Positions 16,375 through 22,256 of a stretch of DNA of 64,000 bases are shown here, one piece after another. The stretch is taken from contig JANRIQ010000018.1 of assembly GCA_033764775.1 (NCBI GenBank), positions 186,001 through 250,000 on the forward strand, read 5' to 3'. The stretch is from JAWXCE01 sp033764775 (GTDB lineage Bacteria > Pseudomonadota > Alphaproteobacteria > Rhizobiales > Rhodomicrobiaceae). Below the pieces are notes generated by a model, which saw nothing but the letters and a program-made list of their open reading frames with translations, searched no databases and was not told the DNA's origin. Positions within the stretch are counted from its first letter, which is position 1, and each line of letters begins with the position of its first letter. The translations under genes were made by a program, and so were the position numbers.

Positions 16375-16794
16375 CTACGACGGCCCCCGGTTGCCGTCCA
16401 GGTGAGGATAGGCGTCCGCGCCGCACCCCGCATCGGCGCGCAGCGCGGCGAGCCGCCCGCGCATCCCTTCGATTTCGCCCGACTGACCGGCGACGATCTC
16501 CGCCGCCAGCGCCCGGGTCAGCGGGTCTCGCCCGGCCTCCAGCACGAGCCGCGCCATCTCGACCGCCCCCCAATGATGCGGGATCATCATGACGAGAAAG
16601 TCGATATCGGCGTCGCCCGACGGCGGATCGCGGTGCATGTCCGCCATCATCCGCTCCATGGCGGCGTGCATCGCGGCCGTGTAGCGCTCATAAGCGCCCG
16701 ATTCGCCCGGCGGTAGCGCGCCGTGGCCGTGGTCAGCGTGGGCATAGCGATCGTGCGCTGTTGTTGATGGCGTGTCTTTCGTCACGTGTCTCAC
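16375..16794 (-). CDS. DUF305 family protein
   Basis: This 139-residue protein has the DUF305 core: ERYTAAMHAAMERMMADM, then DIDFLVMMIPHHWGAVEMARLVLEAGRDPLTRALAAEIVAGQSGEIEGMRGRL. The His-His pair and Met-rich helices are the family's usual metal-binding-like features, and DUF305 genes often accompany copper resistance. There is no clear signal peptide with the GTG start at 16794, which lies 8 nt after the propeller gene's stop. Two more DUF305 proteins occur in the copper region at 35.3 and 44.5 kb. Confidence 0.8.
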   Translation of the reverse strand: MRHVTKDTPSTTAHDRYAHADHGHGALPPGESGAYERYTAAMHAAMERMMADMHRDPPSGDADIDFLVMMIPHHWGAVEMARLVLEAGRDPLTRALAAEIVAGQSGEIEGMRGRLAALRADAGCGADAYPHLDGNRGPS

Positions 16795-16802
16795 CGCCCC
16801 GC

Positions 16803-18179
16803 TCAAGCCGTGGCGCTGGGCGCGCCGGGGCGCACATAGACGAGGTTGATGCTTTTCTTGTTTCGCAGGCGCCCGGACGGCAATTCCAAATCGCCGAGCG
16901 GGATTTGCGCAATGAAGCGCGGCTTGAACACGTCCGCGATGTCGAAAACGCTGCACACCGTTTGTCCGCCGTTCGGCGTTCCCGGCAGTTCGTCGCCTTC
17001 ATGGGCGATATAAAGCTTCGTGTTCGACGGGTCGGCCCAGACGCCGTGCGCGTCGCGCCCATGGCTGAAAAAAGCGCCAGCTACCTTGCGCGATCCCGGC
17101 GGCGCGGCGCGGTCGATGATCGCGATACGGCTTGAGGCGACGCCGCCGGGGCCGCCGTCGTCGATGCGCGCCAAGCTGGCGTAAACCACGCGCCCGCTTG
17201 CGTTCTCCACGAACTCGACGTGGTTCGGCCGCGCCTTGTCGCCCAGCGGGATGGTCTCGGTGAGCTTCGGCTCCGCGGCGGTGGAAAGCACGGAGACGGC
17301 GTCCGAGAGCTTGTGCGTCATCCAGAGTTCCGAGCCGCTGGGGTTTCGCTTCAGGAACGGGCTGAAGCCGAATTTATCGGCCGCCGCGATGTCTATAGCG
17401 CCCCGGCGCCGTTCGCTCGAATACCCTTTGGCGTCGTAGGCGACATCGAAAATATCGATGCGCGGGACCTTCTGCGAGATGACAAAGGCGATGCGCCCGT
17501 CGCGGGAGAACCAGACCATCGCCGGGCCGGGCAACACAGGGACAAACCGCCGGAGGGAGGAGCCGCGCGGCGCATCGCCCGCGCTTTCCGCGCGCGCCTT
17601 TTCCACATCGACGACGGCGATCTTGTCCTCGCCGCGCAGCGCGACCCAAATCTCCCGGCCCGTGCGCGTGAAGGTCGGCTCGTGCGGCTCGCGGCCGACG
17701 AGCACGCCCGAGGTGATCGCCTCCGGATTGCTGTTCGGCCCGGCTTGCGGGTTCGGCCGATTGCCGACGACTTTCAGCGTCCGCGTGTCGATCAGATACA
17801 GGTTGCTCGTGCCGCGCCCGGCCGTCGCCAGCAGATTTGAGTCGGGCGAGGGCGCGCAGCCATGGATCGAGATCGCGCCGTGATAGAGCGGCCTCTGCAC
17901 CATTGCGCCATGGGTCGGCGCCATGCCGCCGGTGACGAAGCGGAAGGGTGGACGCGGGTCTTCATCGAAGCTGGTGAGGTTGACCGTGGCCTCCACCGTA
18001 TCCGTCACTGCATTGATGACGCTCAACGTGTTCGAGTCTTCGTTGGTGAGAAACACCCGGTCGCCCGGCTTCGGGCCTGGCACGGTTTGCGCGTTCGATG
18101 GGCTGAACGAGAGGGATGCCGCGGCCGCGCCCGCGCCCGCCAGAAAGGCCCGCCTGTCCACTGTCCAGTCCGTCGTCAT
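16803..18179 (-). CDS. Exported YVTN-type beta-propeller protein
   Basis: This 458-residue protein has a twin-arginine signal (VDRRAFLAGAGAAAASLSFS) and repeated propeller blades, such as DRVFLTNEDSNTLSVINAVTDTVEATVNL, GCAPSPDSNLLATAGRGTSNLYLIDTRTLKVV and KLYIAHEGDEL. These match YVTN/YncE-family propellers. A periplasmic location is likely. It is the first gene of the propeller-DUF305-ECF sigma-anti-sigma operon, with spacing of 8, 14 and -4 nt. It may be the envelope component whose state is sensed by the sigma/anti-sigma pair. Confidence 0.83.
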   Translation of the reverse strand: MTTDWTVDRRAFLAGAGAAAASLSFSPSNAQTVPGPKPGDRVFLTNEDSNTLSVINAVTDTVEATVNLTSFDEDPRPPFRFVTGGMAPTHGAMVQRPLYHGAISIHGCAPSPDSNLLATAGRGTSNLYLIDTRTLKVVGNRPNPQAGPNSNPEAITSGVLVGREPHEPTFTRTGREIWVALRGEDKIAVVDVEKARAESAGDAPRGSSLRRFVPVLPGPAMVWFSRDGRIAFVISQKVPRIDIFDVAYDAKGYSSERRRGAIDIAAADKFGFSPFLKRNPSGSELWMTHKLSDAVSVLSTAAEPKLTETIPLGDKARPNHVEFVENASGRVVYASLARIDDGGPGGVASSRIAIIDRAAPPGSRKVAGAFFSHGRDAHGVWADPSNTKLYIAHEGDELPGTPNGGQTVCSVFDIADVFKPRFIAQIPLGDLELPSGRLRNKKSINLVYVRPGAPSATA

Positions 18180-18240
18180 CCCGTCTCTCCTTGTCTCGGC
18201 CGCGATGGGCGCTGCGTCCGAGGTGAGAGGCGGCGGGGCG

Positions 18241-18288
18241 GCGGTTTAATCCTTGGAAAACCGCACGCCGCGATCACGCTTGCGTGAT
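18241..18288. promoter_or_regulatory. Two inverted repeats upstream of the ECF operon
   Basis: GCGGTTT (18241-18247) pairs with AAACCGC (18258-18264) across 10 nt, and ATCACGC (18273-18279) pairs with GCGTGAT (18282-18288) across 2 nt. They lie 60-110 nt before the start of the propeller operon and next to the 3' end of the broken ABC gene. They could be operators or a terminator for the ABC transcript; no T tract is seen. Confidence 0.4.
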
Positions 18289-18293
18289 GAGAC

Positions 18294-18862
18294 TCACAAA
18301 TCACGGACCCTGGATGGCGCCATTATCTCGTCCTTAACAATGCGGCCGTCCTGCATGGTGGATGCGGTCGGCCATCTCAAGGATGCGGTTGTCGTGGGTG
18401 ATCATAAGCGTCGTCGTCTGGCGCGCGGCGGCGAGGCGTTTGAGCAAAGCCACCACCTCGTAGCCGCTCTCCTTGTCGAGCGCGGCGGTCGGCTCGTCGG
18501 CGAAGACGATGTCCGGGTTGCTGACGAGCGCGCGAGCGATGGCGACGCGCTGCTTTTGGCCGCCGGACAGGTTGCCGGGCAGGTAATTCAGCCGCTCTCC
18601 CAGCCCGAGCATGGTGAGGATGTGCGCGGCGGCCGCTTTCCAATCGCGCATCGCGCCCGGCCCATACACCTCCAGCCCCATACGCACATTTTGCATGGCG
18701 GTCAGGCTTTCATGCAGTTTATGCGCCTGGAAAATGAAGCCGAGGCGGCAGCGGGAGGCGACAAGCACGCTTTCCGGCGCGCCCGCCAGTTCCTCGCCCA
18801 GCAGCCGCACGCTGCCGTCCTGCACCTCGCGCAGACAGCCGATGAGGGTCAGCAGGGCGGGC
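18294..18862 (-). pseudogene. ABC exporter ATPase (DevA/MacB-like), 5'-truncated and frameshifted
   Basis: The readable part starts at LLTLIGCLREVQDGSVRLLGEEL, the segment that directly follows Walker A in DevA-like ATPases. The expected GPSGSGKTT is missing and replaced by unrelated sequence. The Q-loop (GFIFQAHKLHESLT), signature (LSGGQKQRVAIARAL), Walker B (DIVFADEPTAALD) and His switch (LMITHD) are intact. A one-base shift near 18355-18362 diverts the end; the other frame gives MQDGRIVKDEIMAP. Lacking Walker A, the product cannot work as an ATPase. The broken 5' end abuts a broken TetR gene. Confidence 0.85.
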
Positions 18863-19130
18863 GGCATCCGAAAATTGCCGCGCATTATCATGAGGAGTCT
18901 ATCAGCAAGGGCCGCCGGCTGCTCGGCAAGATCGTCGCGCGCGGCGTCGAGCGAGGTGAGTTTCGGGCCGGGCCGGGCCGGCAAGCGACCTGCCCATGGT
19001 CGTCATGGCCCCGGCGATCATGGCTGTGGTGTGGATGACCTTTGACCGCTTCGACCCCATCGAAGCCGAGCGCTTCATGAAGGCCCACATCGACCTAGTG
19101 TTCAACGGCCTGCGGGCTAGGCCAAGTTAA
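18863..19130 (+). pseudogene. TetR family regulator, C-terminal remnant with frameshift
   Basis: The plus strand reads HPKIAAHYHEESISKGRRLL and GKIVARGVERGEFRAGP. After a frame change in the GGGCC repeats at about 18965-18981 it continues SDLPMVVMAPAIMAVVWMTF and DRFDPIEAERFMKAHIDLVF to a TAA at 19128-19130. This is the ligand-domain half of an AcrR-like regulator. The DNA-binding half is missing, cut at the junction with the ABC gene. The two remnants face away from each other, as a divergent regulator/exporter pair would. Confidence 0.75.
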
Positions 19131-19157
19131 GCCTTTGAGGGACTATCCAGGATGGGG

Positions 19158-19381
19158 CACGCAAAACTCACGCAAGGCCTGTTTTGCAACTCTTAACTTC
19201 GGCCTGCAAACCCTTGAAAGCATTGGTGAGCCCAGATGGATTCGAACCATCGACCTACTGATTAAAAGAACGCACGAACATTTCGAAACCTTGCAGAAAC
19301 AATGACTTATATGGGCGCTCGTTGCACATTTTGCCCTACTCTGCCGTACCATGCACAACTCATTCACGCAAAACTCACGCA
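19158..19381. repeat. 17-bp direct repeat flanking the tRNA-Lys fragment
   Basis: CACGCAAAACTCACGCA occurs at 19158-19174 and again, identically, at 19365-19381, 207 bp apart. The two copies stand on either side of the tRNA-Lys fragment at 19224-19268. Tyrosine integrases bind short direct repeats ('arm sites') near their attachment core, and this layout fits. No integrase gene is in the window next to it. Confidence 0.7.
19224..19268 (-). other. tRNA-Lys 3' fragment, probable integrase attachment site
   Basis: Read on the minus strand, this 45-nt segment starts at the anticodon loop (CTTTTAATCAGTAGG), runs through the T arm (GGTTCGAATCC) and ends with GGGCTCACCA, including CCA. It matches the 3' half of tRNA-Lys(UUU). 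The D arm, the 5' acceptor strand and the 5' anticodon stem are absent, so it is not a working tRNA. Such 3' tRNA pieces are the typical attachment cores left at one end of integrated elements. The stretch 19131-19457 holds no gene I can support. Confidence 0.8.
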
Positions 19382-19457
19382 CGGAAAACCTACTAGCGAG
19401 CCGATAAGCAACAAGTCTGACTGACGATCCGGTCAACGGTATGTGTGGAAAACGCGC

Positions 19458-19880
19458 TTACACTAAAAGTTTGCCATCCTCGTCAGCAATGGCCTGACCA
19501 TCCTCCTTGGCGAAAGAGCCACGCTGCGGCTGCGGCAGGATTTGAAGCACAGTCTCGGATGGCCGGGCCAGTTTTACGCCAAGCGGCGTCACCACAAGGG
19601 GTCGATTGATCAGTACGGGATGGAGCACCATGACATTGAGCAACTCAGCATCCGTCCAATTCGGATCGTCTAGCCCGAGTTCGTCGTAGGGAGTGCCTCT
19701 GCGCCGCAAAAGATCGCGCACGCTCATCCCAGCGCGGTCGATCAACTGCTTTAGCTCATTTGCGGACGGCGGCGTTTTTAAATATTCAATAATAACCGGC
19801 TCTATCCCTGCGTTGCGAGTAAGACCGAGCACATTGCGGGACGTTTCGCATTCCGGGTTTTGATAAATCGTGACGCTCAT
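19458..19880 (-). CDS. arsC: Glutaredoxin-linked arsenate reductase
   Basis: This 140-residue protein belongs to the ArsC/Spx-like family that reduces arsenate to arsenite with glutathione and glutaredoxin. The active-site motif is YQNPECETSRNVL, with the catalytic Cys at residue 11. Further marks are VIIEYLKTPPSANELKQLI, DLLRRRGTPYDEL and the substrate-binding HPVLINRPLVV. The start is the ATG at 19880 (MSVTIYQ), since the earlier ATG at 19910 overlaps the arsR promoter. It is divergent from arsR, and a second, unrelated arsenate reductase lies on the other side of the same promoter. Confidence 0.9.
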   Translation of the reverse strand: MSVTIYQNPECETSRNVLGLTRNAGIEPVIIEYLKTPPSANELKQLIDRAGMSVRDLLRRRGTPYDELGLDDPNWTDAELLNVMVLHPVLINRPLVVTPLGVKLARPSETVLQILPQPQRGSFAKEDGQAIADEDGKLLV

Positions 19881-19940
19881 GCCGCCCTCCTCTTCAAACG
19901 ATATGCTCATTAATCAATACTGTGATCGCTTTGCATAATT

Positions 19941-19952
19941 CAACATTTGTTG
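19941..19952. promoter_or_regulatory. Candidate ArsR operator
   Basis: CAACATTTGTTG is an imperfect palindrome (CAAC-ATTT-GTTG) 12 nt before the arsR start and 60 nt before the divergent arsC start. ArsR/SmtB repressors bind short AT-rich inverted repeats in this position, so it probably controls both directions. Confidence 0.6.
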
Positions 19953-19964
19953 TAGTTTAAATCT

Positions 19965-20312
19965 ATGGAAACAAATTCTGCGGTTCGGGCGCTGGCAGCT
20001 CTCGCGCAAGATCATCGGCTAGCGATATTCCGGCGTCTCGCGGTTCAGGGACCATCCGGCATGGCAGCTGGGGATATCGCGAAGGCGGTCGGCATATCGC
20101 CGACCAGCGTGTCGTTTCATTTGAAAGAACTCGACCGCGCGGGCCTCGTGGTTGCCACTCGTCAGGGCCGTTTCATCCGTTATGCAATCCACGTCGATCA
20201 AATGAGGCAGCTTTTAGAATTTCTGACGGAGGACTGCTGTGGAGGTCATCCGGAATTATGCGGAGGCGATTTTTCAAAGCGGAAAGATTTTTGCCGGGAG
20301 GAAAGGGAGTAA
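19965..20312 (+). CDS. arsR: ArsR family metalloid-responsive repressor
   Basis: This 115-residue winged-helix repressor reads VRALAALAQDHRLAIFRRLA and GMAAGDIAKAVGISPTSVSFHLKELDRAGLVVATRQGRFIRYAI, the standard ArsR/SmtB fold. The inducer Cys residues are not in the alpha-3 helix as in E. coli ArsR. They sit near the C-terminus (EDCCGGHPELCGG), as in the alphaproteobacterial and Acidithiobacillus-type ArsR group where C-terminal Cys bind As(III). It starts an operon with arsC and aqpS (gap 4 nt, then a TGATG overlap). Confidence 0.9.
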   Translation: METNSAVRALAALAQDHRLAIFRRLAVQGPSGMAAGDIAKAVGISPTSVSFHLKELDRAGLVVATRQGRFIRYAIHVDQMRQLLEFLTEDCCGGHPELCGGDFSKRKDFCREERE

Positions 20313-20316
20313 ATTC

Positions 20317-20838
20317 ATGAACAGCAGCGGCTATAACGTTCTCTTTTTATGCACGCATAACTCGGCGCGTTCGATCCTTGCCGAGTGCATCATGACCCGT
20401 CTCGGGCAGGGCCGCTTTCACGGCTTCAGCGCGGGAAGTCAGCCGCGAGGCATTGTTCACCCTTATGCCATTGATTTGCTACGCGGTCAAAACTACGATG
20501 TCTCAAACCTGCGCTCTAAATCGTGGGAAGAGTTTGCCGAGCCAAGCGCGCCAACGCTCAACTTTGTGTTCACGGTCTGTGACAGCGCCGCCAGTGAAGT
20601 GTGCCCTGTGTGGCCCGGCCAGCCGATGACCGCGCATTGGGGCGTGCCCGATCCCTCTCAAATTGAGGGTACGGAAGCCGAGAAGCGCCTCGCCTTCGCC
20701 GATACACATCGCATGCTTTATCAGCGCATTGGGATTTTCATTAACCTCCCCATCGATTCTCTCGACAAGCTCACACTGCAAAAGCGTCTTGATGACATTG
20801 GCAAAAGCGTTAATGCGCATCGCGTGGAGAAGGTTTGA
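20317..20838 (+). CDS. arsC: Thioredoxin/LMW-phosphatase-type arsenate reductase
   Basis: This 173-residue enzyme is of the low-molecular-weight tyrosine phosphatase class. The P-loop is VLFLCTHNSARSILAE (Cys-x5-Arg), and later TVCDSAASEVCPVWPG carries the Cys residues used for internal disulfide relay. TAHWGVPDPS supplies the catalytic Asp. It reduces arsenate to arsenite. The start is the ATG at 20317; an upstream frame start overlaps arsR. It is unrelated in fold to the glutaredoxin-type reductase across the promoter, so the locus carries two independent reductases. The resulting arsenite can leave through AqpS. Confidence 0.92.
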   Translation: MNSSGYNVLFLCTHNSARSILAECIMTRLGQGRFHGFSAGSQPRGIVHPYAIDLLRGQNYDVSNLRSKSWEEFAEPSAPTLNFVFTVCDSAASEVCPVWPGQPMTAHWGVPDPSQIEGTEAEKRLAFADTHRMLYQRIGIFINLPIDSLDKLTLQKRLDDIGKSVNAHRVEKV

Positions 20839-21551
20839 TGTTTCTACAAACCTCTCAAGCCCAAAAACTACTGGCGGAGTTTCTGGGGACGGCTTTTCTT
20901 GTGGCTGCCGTCGTTGGTTCAGGCATCATGGCAGCGCGGCTTGCGGGCGGCAACGACGCGCTTGCCCTGCTATGCAATACACTTCCGACCGGCGCTATTC
21001 TTATCGTTCTCATCATTGTTTTCGGCGGGATTTCGGGCGCACATTTTAACCCCGCCGTAACTGCGGCGTTTTTGTTGCGCAAGGAGATCGCGGTGAATGA
21101 AGGCGCGTTGTACATTTTGGCGCAGATCGCTGGCGGGATCGCCGGGACATTTGCGGCGCATCTTATGTTCGATGAAGCGCTGTTCCAACTTTCGGAAAAA
21201 GTTCGCAGTGGCGCAGCGCAATGGTTCTCAGAATTCATAGCGGCTTTTGGCTTGCTGATGACAATATTTGGGACGCTTCGCTGGCGACGCGAAAGCGTGC
21301 CCTTCACCGTCGGACTTTACATCACCTCGGCTTATTGGTTTACCGCGTCAACAAGCTTTGCCAACCCAGCCGTAACCATTGCGCGAGCCTTGTCAGATAC
21401 GTTCGCCGGTATTCGGCCATTTGATGTGCCTGCTTTTATCGCCGCTCAACTCCTTGGAGCGGGAGTGGCGGTTTTCTTAGCCCGTTTCCTATTTGCGCAA
21501 CATGTAGCCGCTGACATTAGTGTACGGGCATCGCCGACTGCGGCGGAATAA
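20838..21551 (+). CDS. aqpS: Arsenic-linked aquaglyceroporin AqpS
   Basis: This 237-residue membrane protein of the MIP family has the two half-helix motifs HFNPAVTAAF and FANPAVTIAR and six membrane spans. In the arsR-arsC-aqpS order it matches AqpS of Sinorhizobium meliloti. There the channel lets arsenite made in the cell flow out passively, replacing an active pump, and it also passes methylated arsenicals. The ATG at 20838 overlaps the arsC stop (TGATG). A hairpin at its 3' end may terminate the operon. Confidence 0.9.
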   Translation: MFLQTSQAQKLLAEFLGTAFLVAAVVGSGIMAARLAGGNDALALLCNTLPTGAILIVLIIVFGGISGAHFNPAVTAAFLLRKEIAVNEGALYILAQIAGGIAGTFAAHLMFDEALFQLSEKVRSGAAQWFSEFIAAFGLLMTIFGTLRWRRESVPFTVGLYITSAYWFTASTSFANPAVTIARALSDTFAGIRPFDVPAFIAAQLLGAGVAVFLARFLFAQHVAADISVRASPTAAE

Positions 21552-21564
21552 AATGCGGCAGTCG
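21535..21564. terminator. Hairpin between convergent aqpS and nitroreductase genes
   Basis: CGACTGC (21535-21541) and GCAGTCG (21558-21564) form a 7-bp stem with a 16-nt loop, overlapping the aqpS stop codon and ending just before the nitroreductase stop. There is no strong T tract, so the terminator role is only likely from position. Confidence 0.4.
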
Positions 21565-22191
21565 TCACCAGTTTGATAACCACTGCAAGTCTGTATCGTT
21601 CGAGCGGAGCGGCAGTGGAAATGCGCACGATCCAATCGTGATAAAGGCAAGCAAGCGTTCGCCCTCAACGCTCGCAAATGCGCTTTGAAGGACAGGCGAC
21701 AACAATTTCTTCCCGCTCGTGACCATTGCGCCGAAGCCTAATGAGTGCGCGGTCAAAAGAATGTTTTCTATCGCGGCCCCTAGAGCGATGTATTGTTCTT
21801 CAACCGTGACAACGTCATGGTTAACTATCGGCGCAATCACCACCGCAAGCAAACACGGCCCGTTATGGGCTTTCATCCTCACCTTGGCCAAATCATGATC
21901 CGTTGCGGACAGACATTGTTCGCGCTTCGCCGCTGCGAACAACTCGGCAAGCTCCTCCCGCCGCTCATCCTGAATTTGTAAAAACCGCCAAGGCTTCAAG
22001 CCTGCATGTGCAGGCGCGTACATGGCTGCTGCGATCATGAGGTCAAGTTGTTCAACCGAGGGGCCGGGTGATATAAGTCTTTTCGGTGAGATCGAGCGGC
22101 GCGATTGGATAAGCCTGGCTACATGATCGGCTAATAAGCCGTGTCGCTGTTCAAGGTCTAAGTTGGGGCTCGGTAGAATGTGGCCGCCCAT
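21565..22191 (-). CDS. Nitroreductase family protein (AoxC-like position)
   Basis: This 208-residue flavoprotein has nitroreductase features: HVARLIQSRRSISPKRLISPGPSVEQLDLMIAAAMYAPAHAGLKPWRFLQIQ at the N-terminus, then EQYIALGAAIENILLTAHSLGFGAMVTSG, the FMN-binding and dimer part. The start is the ATG at 22191. It follows aioA on the same strand, but a strong hairpin terminator lies between, so it may have its own promoter or low read-through. In Herminiimonas arsenicoxydans a nitroreductase gene (aoxC) follows the arsenite oxidase genes, so its presence here is part of a known association whose role is unclear. Confidence 0.83.
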   Translation of the reverse strand: MGGHILPSPNLDLEQRHGLLADHVARLIQSRRSISPKRLISPGPSVEQLDLMIAAAMYAPAHAGLKPWRFLQIQDERREELAELFAAAKREQCLSATDHDLAKVRMKAHNGPCLLAVVIAPIVNHDVVTVEEQYIALGAAIENILLTAHSLGFGAMVTSGKKLLSPVLQSAFASVEGERLLAFITIGSCAFPLPLRSNDTDLQWLSNW

Positions 22192-22213
22192 GCGCACCTC
22201 TGTAAATTGAAAA

Positions 22214-22240
22214 AATGGGTGGTTCGGGAAACCGCCCATT
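22214..22240 (-). terminator. Intrinsic terminator after aioA
   Basis: On the minus strand, AATGGGCGGTT and AACCACCCATT form an 11-bp stem with one mismatch, followed by a run of T. It lies 17 nt after the aioA stop and before the nitroreductase start. Confidence 0.85.
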
Positions 22241-22256
22241 GAAGTGTTTCAGAGAG

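Noticed and set aside
19224..19268. A functional tRNA-Lys gene
   Set aside because: The 5' half (acceptor strand, D arm, anticodon 5' stem) is absent, so it cannot fold as a tRNA.
19143..19436. A 97-codon minus-strand frame over the tRNA-Lys fragment
   Set aside because: It is composed of the attachment core and its repeats; no protein family features or ribosome site.
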